Origin: Limanda limanda
Taxonomy: Eukaryota > Chordata > Actinopteri > Pleuronectiformes > Pleuronectidae
Length of the DNA: 64,000 bases
Reading direction: 5' to 3'
Assembly (NCBI RefSeq): GCF_963576545.1
Contig: NW_026870568.1
Location: 310,001 to 374,000, forward strand
The notes beneath the pieces are model-generated. The model did no database searches, was not told the DNA's origin, and worked only from the letters and a program-made list of their open reading frames with translations. Shown here piece after piece: positions 26,101 through 38,493 of this stretch (the first letter of the stretch is position 1; each line of letters starts with the position of its first letter). The translations under genes were made by a program, and so were the position numbers.

Positions 26101-27439
26101 ACCCTTCCGAAAGTCGGAGAAGCTCAAGGATGGTACCGATCGATGCGCGCTACCCCATTTAGTGGGGGTAGAGCCTACTTGCAAGTCTCTCCGACCTTCA
26201 CAAAAAAAGTTATTCAAGAATATCTCTTTCTCCTATGTGCTTTCATCCCTAACCCTAACCCTAACCCTTCCGAAAGTCGGAGAAGCTCAAGGATGGTACC
26301 GATCGATGCGCGCTACCCCATTTAGTGGGGGTAGAGCCTACTTGCAAGTCTCTCCGACCTTCACAAAAAAAGTTATTCAAGAATATCTCTTTTTCCTATG
26401 TGCTTTCATCCCTAACCCTAACCCTAACCCTTCCGAAAGTCGGAGAAGCTCAAGGATGGTACCGATCGATGCGCGCTACCCCATTTAGTGGGGGTAGAGC
26501 CTACTTGCAAGTCTCTCCGACCTTCACAAAAAAAGTTATTCAAGAATATCTCCTCAGATTTGGGGGAATTTCGTCGGTCGACCTCTTCCGAAGGTCGTAC
26601 AAGCTCGGGGATGGTACCAATCGATCCGCAGGACCCAAATTAGTCCAGATGCAACCACTTTCCAAGTCTCTCCGACCTTCACAAAAAAAGTTATTCAAGA
26701 ATATCTCTTTCTCCTATGTGCTTTCATCCCTAACCCTAACCCTAACCCTTCCGAAAGTCGGAGAAGCTCAAGGATGGTACCGATGGATGCGCGCTACCCC
26801 ATTTAGTGGGGGTAGAGCCTACTTGCAAGTCTCTCCGACCTTCACAAAAAAAGTTATTCAAGAATATCTCCTCAGATTTGGGGGAATTCTGTCGGTCGAC
26901 CTCTTCCGAAGGTCGTACAAGCTCGGGGATGGTACCAATCGATCTGCAGGACCCAAATTAGTCCAGATGCAACCACTTTCCAAGTCTCTCCGACCTTCAC
27001 AAAAAAAGTTATTCAAGAATATCTCTTTCTCCTATGTGCTTTCATCCCTAACCCTAACCCTAACCCTTCCGAAAGTCGGAGAAGCTCAAGGATGGTACCG
27101 GTCGATGCGTGCTACCCCATTTAGTGGGGGTAGAGCCTACTTGCAAGTCTCTCCGACCTTCACAAAAAAAGTTATTCAAGAATATCTCCTCAGATTTGGG
27201 GGAATTTCGTCGGTCGACCTCTTCCGAAGGTCGTACAAGCTCGAAGATGGTACCAATCGATCCGCAGGACCCAAATTAGTCCAGATGCAACCACTTTCCA
27301 AGTCTCTCCGACCTTCACAAAAAAAGTTATTCAAGAATATCTCTTTCTCCTATGTGCTTTCATCCCTAACCCTAACCCTAACCCTTCCGAAAGTCGGAGA
27401 AGCTCAAGGATGGTACCGATCGATGCGCGCTACCCCATT
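23102..27439 (+). repeat. Left copy of a 4.3 kb segment repeated 11,054 bp away
   Basis: Monomer order and markers match 34156-38493 at a constant 11,054 bp offset. Shared marks are GGGCGACC in a B near 23837, an A monomer with six A instead of seven near 25240, GCGCGTTACC near 25349, CCAAAGGTCG near 25462 and a two-hexamer A near 25610. The segment contains five successive A-headed monomers (24545-25358) and another five (25671-26485). The first A-B dimer run, A+(A-B)3, starts at 26323. Confidence 0.88.
26486..27439 (+). repeat. First run of 318 bp A-B dimers
   Basis: Three consecutive 318 bp dimers (26486, 26804, 27122), the first place in the window where B monomers are separated by a single A. 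New variants arrive with them: GATGGATGC, GAATTCTG with CTGCAG, ACCGGTCGATGCGTGC, and CTCGAAGATGG. None of these occurs further left. Confidence 0.9.
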
Positions 27440-29357
27440 TAGTGGGGGTAGAGCCTACTTGCAAGTCTCTCCGACCTTCACAAAAAAAGTTATTCAAGAA
27501 TATCTCTTTCTCCTATGTGCTTTCATCCCTAACCCTAACCCTAACCCTTCCGAAAGTCGGAGAAGCTCAAGGATGGTACCGGTCGATGCGTGCTACCCCA
27601 TTTAGTGGGGGTAGAGCCTACTTGCAAGTCTCTCCGACCTTCACAAAAAAAGTTATTCAAGAATATCTCTTTCTCCTATGTGCTTTCATCCCTAACCCTA
27701 ACCCTAACCCTTCCGAAAGTCGGAGAAGCTCAAGGATGGTACCGATCGATGCGCGCTACCCCATTTAGTGGGGGTAGAGCCTACTTGCAAGTCTCTCCGA
27801 CCTTCACAAAAAAAGTTATTCAAGAATATCTCTTTCTCCTATGTGCTTTCATCCCTAACCCTAACCCTAACCCTTCCGAAAGTCGGAGAAGCTCAAGGAT
27901 GGTACCGATCGATGCGCGCTACCCCATTTAGTGGGGGTAGAGCCTACTTGCAAGTCTCTCCGACCTTCACAAAAAAAGTTATTCAAGAATATCTCTTTTT
28001 CCTATGTGCTTTCATCCCTAACCCTAACCCTAACCCTTCCGAAAGTCGGAGAAGCTCAAGGATGGTACCGATCGATGCGCGCTACCCCATTTAGTGGGGG
28101 TAGAGCCTACTTGCAAGTCTCTCCGACCTTCACAAAAAAAGTTATTCAAGAATATCTCCTCAGATTTGGGGGAATTTCGTCGGTCGACCTCTTCCGAAGG
28201 TCGTACAAGCTCGGGGATGGTACCAATCGATCCGCAGGACCCAAATTAGTCCAGATGCAACCACTTTCCAAGTCTCTCCGACCTTCACAAAAAAAGTTAT
28301 TCAAGAATATCTCTTTCTCCTATGTGCTTTCATCCCTAACCCTAACCCTTCCGAAAGTCGGAGAAGCTCAAGGATGGTACCGATGGATGCGCGCTACCCC
28401 ATTTAGTGGGGGTAGAGCCTACTTGCAAGTCTCTCCGACCTTCACAAAAAAAGTTATTCAAGAATATCTCCTCAGATTTGGGGGAATTCTGTCGGTCGAC
28501 CTCTTCCGAAGGTCGTACAAGCTCGGGGATGGTACCAATCGATCTGCAGGACCCAAATTAGTCCAGATGCAACCACTTTCCAAGTCTCTCCGACCTTCAC
28601 AAAAAAAGTTATTCAAGAATATCTCTTTCTCCTATGTGCTTTCATCCCTAACCCTAACCCTAACCCTTCCGAAAGTCGGAGAAGCTCAAGGATGGTACCG
28701 GTCGATGCGTGCTACCCCATTTAGTGGGGGTAGAGCCTACTTGCAAGTCTCTCCGACCTTCACAAAAAAAGTTATTCAAGAATATCTCCTCAGATTTGGG
28801 GGAATTTCGTCGGTCGACCTCTTCCGAAGGTCGTACAAGCTCGAAGATGGTACCAATCGATCCGCAGGACCCAAATTAGTCCAGATGCAACCACTTTCCA
28901 AGTCTCTCCGACCTTCACAAAAAAAGTTATTCAAGAATATCTCTTTCTCCTATGTGCTTTCATCCCTAACCCTAACCCTAACCCTTCCGAAAGTCGGAGA
29001 AGCTCAAGGATGGTACCGATCGATGCGCGCTACCCCATTTAGTGGGGGTAGAGCCTACTTGCAAGTCTCTCCGACCTTCATAAAAAAAGTTATTCAAGAA
29101 TATCTCCTCAGATTTGGGGGAATTTCGTCGGTCGACCTCTTCCGAAGGTCGTACAAGCTCGGGGATGGTACCAATCGATCCGCAGGACCCAAATTAGTCC
29201 AGATGCAACCACTTTCCAAGTCTCTCCGACCTTCACAAAAAAAGTTATTGAAGAATATCTCTTTCTCCTATGTGCTTTCATCCCTAACCCTAACCCTAAC
29301 CCTTCCGAAAGTCGGAGAAGCTCAAGGATGGTACCGATCGATGCGCGCTACCCCATT
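27440..29357 (+). repeat. A run followed by four A-B dimers
   Basis: A monomers at 27440, 27603, 27766 and 27929, then four dimers (the first 312 bp). The part from 27929 repeats the block at 26323 with a 1606 bp offset and the same variant set. The CATAAAAAAAG core (about 29079) and the TTATTGAAG core (about 29247) appear here for the first time. Confidence 0.87.
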
Positions 29358-32237
29358 TAGTGGGGGTAGAGCCTACTTGCAAGTCTCTCCGACCTTCACA
29401 AAAAAAGTTATTCAAGAATATCTCTTTTTCCTATGTGCTTTCATCCCTAACCCTAACCCTAACCCTTCCGAAAGTCGGAGAAGCTCAAGGATGGTACCGA
29501 TCGATGCGCGCTACCCCATTTAGTGGGGGTAGAGCCTACTTGCAAGTCTCTCCGACCTTCACAAAAAAAGTTATTCAAGAATATCTCCTCAGATTTGGGG
29601 GAATTTCGTCGGTCGACCTCTTCCGAAGGTCGTACAAGCTCGGGGATGGTACCAATCGATCCGCAGGACCCAAATTAGTCCAGATGCAACCACTTTCCAA
29701 GTCTCTCCGACCTTCACAAAAAAAGTTATTCAAGAATATCTCTTTCTCCTATGTGCTTTCATCCCTAACCCTAACCCTAACCCTTCCGAAAGTCGGAAAA
29801 GCTCAAGGATGGTACCGATCGATGCGCGCTACCCCATTTAGTGGGGGTAGAGCTTACTTGCAAGTCTCTCCGACCTTCACAAAAAAAGTTATTCAAGAAT
29901 ATCTCTTTCTCCTATGTGCTTTCATCCCTAACCCTAACCCTAACCCTTCCGAAAGTCGGAGAAGCTCAAGGATGGTACCGATCGATGCGCGCTACCCCAT
30001 TTAGTGGGGGTAGAGCCTACTTGCAAGTCTCTCCGACCTTCACAAAAAAAGTTATTCAAGAATATCTCTTTCTCCTATGTGCTTTCATCCCTAACCCTAA
30101 CCCTTCCGAAAGTCGGAGAAGCTCAAGGATGGTACCGATCGATGCGCGCTACCCCATTTAGTGGGGGTAGAGCCTACTTGCAAGTCTCTCCAACCTTCAC
30201 AAAAAAAGTTATTCAAGAATATCTCCTCAGATTTGGGGGAATTTCGTCGGTCGACCTCTTCCGAAGGTCGTACAAGCTCGGGGATGGTACCAATCGATCC
30301 GCAGGACCCAAATTAGTCCAGATGCAACCACTTTCCAAGTCTCTCCGACCTTCACAAAAAAAGTTATTGAAGAATATCTCTTTCTCCTATGTGCTTTCAT
30401 CCCTAACCCTAACCCTAACCCTTCCGAAAGTCGGAGAAGCTCAAGGATGGTACCGATCGATGCGCGCTACCCCATTTAGTGGGGGTAGAGCCTACTTGCA
30501 AGTCTCTCCGACCTTCACAAAAAAAGTTATTCAAGAATATCTCTTTTTCCTATGTGCTTTCATCCCTAACCCTAACCCTAACCCTTCCGAAAGTCGGAGA
30601 AGCTCAAGGATGGTACCGATCGATGCGCGCTACCCCATTTAGTGGGGGTAAAGCCTACTTGCAAGTCTCTCCGACCTTCACAAAAAAAGTTATTCAAGAA
30701 TATCTCCTCAGATTTGGGGGAATTTCGTCGGTCGACCTCTTCCGAAGGTCGTACAAGCTCGAAGATGGTACCAATCGATCCGCAGGACCCAAATTAGTCC
30801 AGATGCAACCACTTTCCAAGTCTCTCCGACCTTCACAAAAAAAGTTATTCAAGAATATCTCTTTCTCCTATGTGCTTTCATCCCTAACCCTAACCCTAAC
30901 CCTTCCGAAAGTCGGAGAAGCTCAAGGATGGTACCGATCGATGCGCGCTACCCCATTTAGTGGGGGTAGAGCCTACTTGCAAGTCTCTCCGACCTTCATA
31001 AAAAAAGTTATTCAAGAATATCTCCTCAGATTTGGGGGAATTTCGTCGGTCGACCTCTTCCGAAGGTCGTACAAGCTCGGGGATGGTACCAATCGATCCG
31101 CAGGACCCAAATTAGTCCAGATGCAACCACTTTTCAAGTCTCTCCGACCTTCACAAAAAAAGTTATTGAAGAATATCTCTTTCTCCTATGTGCTTTCATC
31201 CCTACCCCTAACCCTAACCCTTCCGAAAGTCGGAGAAGCTCAAGGATGGTACCGATCGATGCGCGCTACCCCATTTAGTGGGGGTAGAGCCTACTTGCAA
31301 GTCTCTCCGACCTTCACAAAAAAAGTTATTCAAGAATATCTCTTTCTCCTATGTGCTTTCATCCCTAACCCTAACCCTAACCCTTCCGAAAGTCGGAGAA
31401 GCTCAAGGATGGTACCGATCGATGCGCGCTACCCCATTTAGTGGGGGTAGAGCCTACTTGCAAGTCTCTCCGACCTTCACAAAAAAAGTTATTCAAGAAT
31501 ATCTCCTCAGATTTGGGGGAATTTCGTCGGTCGACCTCTTCCGAAGGTCGTACAAGCTCGGGGATAGTACCAATCGATCCGCAGGACCCAAATTAGTCCA
31601 GATGCAACCACTTTCCAAGTCTCTCCGACCTTCACAAAAAAAGTTATTCAAGAATATCTCTTTCTCCTATGTGCTTTCATCCCTAACCCTAACCCTAACC
31701 CTTCCGAAAGTCGGAGAAGCTCAAGGATGGTACCGATCGATGCGCGCAACCCCATTTAGTGGGGGTAGAGCCTACTTGCAAGTCTCTCCGACCTTCACAA
31801 AAAAAGTTATTCAAGAATATCTCTTTCTCCTATGTGCTTTCATCCCTAACCCTAACCCTAACCCTTCCGAAAGTCGGAGAAGCTCAAGGATGGTACCGAT
31901 CGATGCGCGCTACCCAATTTAGTGGGGGTAGAGCCTACTTGCAAGTCTCTCCGACCTTCACAAAAAAAGTTATTCAAGAATATCTCCTCAGATTTGGGGG
32001 AATTTCGTCGGGCGACCTCTTCCGAAGGTCGTACAAGCTCGGGGATGGTACCAATCGATCCGCAGGACCCAAATTAGTCCAGATGCAACCACTTTCCAAG
32101 TCTCTCCGACCTTCACAAAAAAAGTTATTCAAGAATATCTCTTTCTCCTATGTGCTTTCATCCCTAACCCTAACCCTAACCCTTCCGAAAGTCGGAGAAG
32201 CTCAAGGATGGTACCGATCGATGCGCGCTACCCCATT
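29358..32237 (+). repeat. 2880 bp super-repeat, copy 1
   Basis: The unit is trimer, A, 157 bp trimer start, A+(A-B)2, then two trimers. Markers are CTCCAACC near 30189, CCCTACCCC near 31202 and GGGCGACC near 32010. The B monomer near 31565 carries GGATAGTACC, the older left-hand type, inside otherwise right-hand-type sequence, so the unit is a mosaic. Confidence 0.9.
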
Positions 32238-35117
32238 TAGTGGGGGTAGAGCCTACTTGCAAGTCTCTCCGACCTTCACAAAAAAAGTTATTCAAGAATA
32301 TCTCTTTCTCCTATGTGCTTTCATCCCTAACCCTAACCCTAACCCTTCCGAAAGTCGGAGAAGCTCAAGGATGGTACCGATCGATGCGCGCTACCCCATT
32401 TAGTGGGGGTAGAGCCTACTTGCAAGTCTCTCCGACCTTCACAAAAAAAGTTATTCAAGAATATCTCCTCAGATTTGGGGGAATTTCGTCGGTCGACCTC
32501 TTCCGAAGGTCGTACAAGCTCGGGGATGGTACCAATCGATCCGCAGGACCCAAATTAGTCCAGATGCAACCACTTTCCAAGTCTCTCCGACCTTCACAAA
32601 AAAAGTTATTCAAGAATATCTCTTTCTCCTATGTGCTTTCATCCCTAACCCTAACCCTAACCCTTCCGAAAGTCGGAGAAGCTCAAGGATGGTACCGATC
32701 GATGCGCGCTACCCCATTTAGTGGGGGTAGAGCCTACTTGCAAGTCTCTCCGACCTTCACAAAAAAAGTTATTCAAGAATATCTTTTTCTCCTATGTGCT
32801 TTCATCCCTAACCCTAACCCTAACCCTTCCGAAAGTCGGAGAAGCTCAAGGATGGTACCGATCGATGCGCGCTACCCCATTTAGTGGGGGTAGAGCCTAC
32901 TTGCAAGTCTCTCCGACCTTCACAAAAAAAGTTATTCAAGAATATCTCTTTCTCCTATGTGCTTTCATCCCTAACCCTAACCCTTCCGAAAGTCGGAGAA
33001 GCTCAAGGATGGTACCGATCGATGCGCGCTACCCCATTTAGTGGGGGTAGAGCCTACTTGCAAGTCTCTCCAACCTTCACAAAAAAAGTTATTCAAGAAT
33101 ATCTCCTCAGATTTGGGGGAATTTCGTCGGTCGACCTCTTCCGAAGGTCGTACAAGCTCGGGGATGGTACCAATCGATCCGCAGGACCCAAATTAGTCCA
33201 GATGCAACCACTTTCCAAGTCTCTCCGACCTTCACAAAAAAAGTTATTGAAGAATATCTCTTTCTCCTATGTGCTTTCATCCCTAACCCTAACCCTAACC
33301 CTTCCGAAAGTCGGAGAAGCTCAAAGATGGTACCGATCGATGCGCGCTACCCCATTTAGTGGGGGTAGAGCCTACTTGCAAGTCTCTCCGACCTTCACAA
33401 AAAAAGTTATTCAAGAATATCTCTTTTTCCTATGTGCTTTCATCCCTAACCCTAACCCTAACCCTTCCGAAAGTCGGAGAAGCTCAAGGATGGTACCGAT
33501 CGATGCGCGCTACCCCATTTAGTGGGGGTAAAGCCTACTTGCAAGTCTCTCCGACCTTCACAAAAAAAGTTATTCAAGAATATCTCCTCAGATTTGGGGG
33601 AATTTCGTCGGTCGACCTCTTCCGAAGGTCGTACAAGCTCGAAGATGGTACCAATCGATCCGCAGGACCCAAATTAGTCCAGATGCAACCACTTTCCAAG
33701 TCTCTCCGACCTTCACAAAAAAAGTTATTCAAGAATATCTCTTTCTCCTATGTGCTTTCATCCCTAACCCTAACCCTAACCCTTCCGAAAGTCGGAGAAG
33801 CTCAAGGATGGTACCGATCGATGCGCGCTACCCCATTTAGTGGGGGTAGAGCCTACTTGCAAGTCTCTCCGACCTTCATAAAAAAAGTTATTCAAGAATA
33901 TCTCCTCAGATTTGGGGGAATTTCGTCGGTCGACCTCTTCCGAAGGTCGTACAAGCTCGGGGATGGTACCAATCGATCCGCAGGACCCAAATTAGTCCAG
34001 ATGCAACCACTTTTCAAGTCTCTCCGACCTTCACAAAAAAAGTTATTGAAGAATATCTCTTTCTCCTATGTGCTTTCATCCCTACCCCTAACCCTAACCC
34101 TTCCGAAAGTCGGAGAAGCTCAAGGATGGTACCGATCGATGCGCGCTACCCCATTTAGTGGGGGTAGAGCCTACTTGCAAGTCTCTCCGACCTTCACAAA
34201 AAAAGTTATTCAAGAATATCTCTTTCTCCTATGTGCTTTCATCCCTAACCCTAACCCTAACCCTTCCGAAAGTCGGAGAAGCTCAAGGATAGTACCGATC
34301 GATGCGCGCTACCCCATTTAGTGGGGGTAGAGCCTACTTGCAAGTCTCTCCGACCTTCACAAAAAAAGTTATTCAAGAATATCTCCTCAGATTTGGGGGA
34401 ATTTCGTCGGTCGACCTCTTCCGAAGGTCGTACAAGCTCGGGGATAGTACCAATCGATCCGCAGGACCCAAATTAGTCCAGATGCAACCACTTTCCAAGT
34501 CTCTCCGACCTTCACAAAAAAAGTTATTCAAGAATATCTCTTTCTCCTATGTGCTTTCATCCCTAACCCTAACCCTAACCCTTCCGAAAGTCGGAGAAGC
34601 TCAAGGATGGTACCGATCGATGCGCGCAACCCCATTTAGTGGGGGTAGAGCCTACTTGCAAGTCTCTCCGACCTTCACAAAAAAAGTTATTCAAGAATAT
34701 CTCTTTCTCCTATGTGCTTTCATCCCTAACCCTAACCCTAACCCTTCCGAAAGTCGGAGAAGCTCAAGGATGGTACCGATCGATGCGCGCTACCCAATTT
34801 AGTGGGGGTAGAGCCTACTTGCAAGTCTCTCCGACCTTCACAAAAAAAGTTATTCAAGAATATCTCCTCAGATTTGGGGGAATTTCGTCGGGCGACCTCT
34901 TCCGAAGGTCGTACAAGCTCGGGGATGGTACCAATCGATCCGCAGGACCCAAATTAGTCCAGATGCAACCACTTTCCAAGTCTCTCCGACCTTCACAAAA
35001 AAAGTTATTCAAGAATATCTCTTTCTCCTATGTGCTTTCAGCCCTAACCCTAACCCTAACCCTTCCGAAAGTCGGAGAAGCTCAAGGATGGTACCGATCG
35101 ATGCGCGCTACCCCATT
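32238..35117 (+). repeat. 2880 bp super-repeat, copy 2
   Basis: Tandem duplicate with an identical monomer order. CTCCAACC, CCCTACCCC and GGGCGACC all recur 2880 bp to the right. Differences are few: TCAAAGATGG near 33324, GGATAGTACC near 34287 and TCAGCCC near 35040. The duplication continues a little into the next block (ATCTTTTTC at about 32783 and 35663). Confidence 0.9.
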
Positions 35118-38100
35118 TAGTGGGGGTAGAGCCTACTTGCAAGTCTCTCCGACCTTCACAAAAAAAGTTATTCAAGAATATCTCTTTCTCCTATGTGCTT
35201 TCATCCCTAACCCTAACCCTAACCCTTCCGAAAGTCGGAGAAGCTCAAGGATGGTACCGATCGATGCGCGCTACCCCATTTAGTGGGGGTAGAGCCTACT
35301 TGCAAGTCTCTCCGACCTTCACAAAAAAAGTTATTCAAGAATATCTCCTCAGATTTGGGGGAATTTCGTCGGTCGACCTCTTCCGAAGGTCGTACAAGCT
35401 CGGGGATGGTACCAATCGATCCGCAGGACCCAAATTAGTCCAGATGCAACCACTTTCCAAGTCTCTCCGACCTTCACAAAAAAAGTTATTCAAGAATATC
35501 TCTTTCTCCTATGTGCTTTCATCCCTAACCCTAACCCTAACCCTTCCGAAAGTCGGAGAAGCTCAAGGATGGTACCGATCGATGCGCGCTACCCCATTTA
35601 GTGGGGGTAGAGCCTACTTGCAAGTCTCTCCGACCTTCACAAAAAAAGTTATTCAAGAATATCTTTTTCTCCTATGTGCTTTCATCCCTAACCCTAACCC
35701 TAACCCTTCCGAAAGTCGGAGAAGCTCAAGGATGGTACCGATCGATGCGCGCTACCCCATTTAGTGGGGGTAGAGCCTACTTGCAAGTCTCTCCGACCTT
35801 CACAAAAAAAGTTATTCAAGAATATCTCTTTCTCCTATGTGCTTTCATCCCTAACCCTAACCCTAACCCTTCCGAAAGTCGGAGAAGCTCAAGGATGGTA
35901 CCGATCGATGCGCGCTACCCCATTTAGTGGGGGTAGAGCCTACTTGCAAGTCTCTCCGACCTTCACAAAAAAAGTTATTCAAGAATATCTCTTTCTCCTA
36001 TGTGCTTTCATCCCTAACCCTAACCCTAACCCTTCCGAAAGTCGGAGAAGCTCAAGGATGGTACCGATCGATGCGCGCTACCCCATTTAGTGGGGGTAGA
36101 GCCTACTTGCAAGTCTCTCCGACCTTCACAAAAAAAGTTATTCAAGAATATCTCTTTCTCCTATGTGCTTTCATCCCTAACCCTAACCCTAACCCTTCCG
36201 AAAGTCGGAGAAGCTCAAGGATGGTACCGATCGATGTGCGCTACCCTATTTAGTGGGGGTAGAGCCTACTTGCAAGTCTCTCCGACCTTCACAAAAAAGT
36301 TATTCAAGAATATCTCTTTCTCCTATGTGCTTTCATCCCTAACCCTAACCCTAACCCTTCCGAAAGTCGGAGAAGCTCAAGGATGGTACCGATCGATGCG
36401 CGTTACCCCATTTAGTGGGGGTAGAGCCTACTTGCAAGTCTCTCCGACCTTCACAAAAAAAGTTATTCAAGAATATCTCCTCAGATTTGGGGGAATTTCG
36501 TCGGTCGACCTCTTCCAAAGGTCGTACAAGCTCGGGGATGGTACCAATCGATCCGCAGGACCCAAATTAGTCCAGATGCAACCACTTTCCAAGTCTCTCC
36601 GACCTTCACAAAAAAAGTTATTCAAGAATATCTCTTTCTCCTATGTGCTTTCATCCCTAACCCTAACCCTTCCGAAAGTCGGAGAAGCTCAAGGATGGTA
36701 CCGATCGATGCGCGCAACCCCATTTAGTGGGGGTAGAGCCTACTTGCAAGTCTCTCCGACCTTCACAAAAAAAGTTATTCAAGAATATCTCTTTCTCCTA
36801 TGTGCTTTCATCCCTAACCCTAACCCTAACCCTTCCGAAAGTCGGAGAAGCTCACGGATGGTACCGATCGATGCGCGCTACCCCATTTAGTGGGGGTAGA
36901 GCCTACTTGCAAGTCTCTCCGACCTTCACAAAAAAAGTTATTCAAGAATATCTCTTTCTCCTATGTGCTTTCATCCCTAACCCTAACCCTAACCCTTCCG
37001 AAAGTCGGAGAAGCTCAAGGATGGTACCGATCGATGCGCGCTACCCCATTTAGTGGGGGTAGAGCCTACTTGCAAGTCTCTCCGACCTTCACAAAAAAAG
37101 TTATTCAAGAATATCTCTTTCTCCTATGTGCTTTCATCCCTAACCCTAACCCTAACCCTTCCGAAAGTCGGAGAAGCTCAAGGATGGTACCGATCGATGC
37201 GCGCTACCCCATTTAGTGGGGGTAGAGCCTACTTGCAAGTCTCTCCGACCTTCACAAAAAAAGTTATTCAAGAATATCTCTTTCTCCTATGTGCTTTCAT
37301 CCCTAACCCTAACCCTAACCCTTCCGAAAGTCGGAGAAGCTCAAGGATGGTACCGATCGATGCGCGCTACCCCATTTAGTGGGGGTAGAGCCTACTTGCA
37401 AGTCTCTCCGACCTTCACAAAAAAAGTTATTCAAGAATATCTCTTTTTCCTATGTGCTTTCATCCCTAACCCTAACCCTAACCCTTCCGAAAGTCGGAGA
37501 AGCTCAAGGATGGTACCGATCGATGCGCGCTACCCCATTTAGTGGGGGTAGAGCCTACTTGCAAGTCTCTCCGACCTTCACAAAAAAAGTTATTCAAGAA
37601 TATCTCCTCAGATTTGGGGGAATTTCGTCGGTCGACCTCTTCCGAAGGTCGTACAAGCTCGGGGATGGTACCAATCGATCCGCAGGACCCAAATTAGTCC
37701 AGATGCAACCACTTTCCAAGTCTCTCCGACCTTCACAAAAAACGTTATTCAAGAATATCTCTTTCTCCTATGTGCTTTCATCCCTAACCCTAACCCTAAC
37801 CCTTCCGAAAGTCGGAGAAGCTCAAGGATGGTACCGATGGATGCGCGCTACCCCATTTAGTGGGGGTAGAGCCTACTTGCAAGTCTCTCCGACCTTCACA
37901 AAAAAAGTTATTCAAGAATATCTCCTCAGATTTGGGGGAATTCTGTCGGTCGACCTCTTCCGAAGGTCGTACAAGCTCGGGGATGGTACCAATCGATCTG
38001 CAGGACCCAAATTAGTCCAGATGCAACCACTTTCCAAGTCTCTCCGACCTTCACAAAAAAAGTTATTCAAGAATATCTCTTTCTCCTATGTGCTTTCATC

Positions 38101-38493
38101 CCTAACCCTAACCCTAACCCTTCCGAAAGTCGGAGAAGCTCAAGGATGGTACCGGTCGATGCGTGCTACCCCATTTAGTGGGGGTAGAGCCTACTTGCAA
38201 GTCTCTCCGACCTTCACAAAAAAAGTTATTCAAGAATATCTCCTCAGATTTGGGGGAATTTCGTCGGTCGACCTCTTCCGAAGGTCGTACAAGCTCGAAG
38301 ATGGTACCAATCGATCCGCAGGACCCAAATTAGTCCAGATGCAACCACTTTCCAAGTCTCTCCGACCTTCACAAAAAAAGTTATTCAAGAATATCTCTTT
38401 CTCCTATGTGCTTTCATCCCTAACCCTAACCCTAACCCTTCCGAAAGTCGGAGAAGCTCAAGGATGGTACCGATCGATGCGCGCTACCCCATT
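34156..38493 (+). repeat. Right copy of the 4.3 kb segment (11,054 bp offset)
   Basis: Counterpart of 23102-27439. It repeats the six-A core (about 36293), GCGCGTTACC (about 36403) and CCAAAGGTCG (about 36516). It adds GATGTGCGC near 36234 and TCACGGATGG near 36853, and has an AAAACG core near 37740. The left end overlaps copy 2 of the 2880 bp repeat, so at least two duplication events overlap here. Confidence 0.87.
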
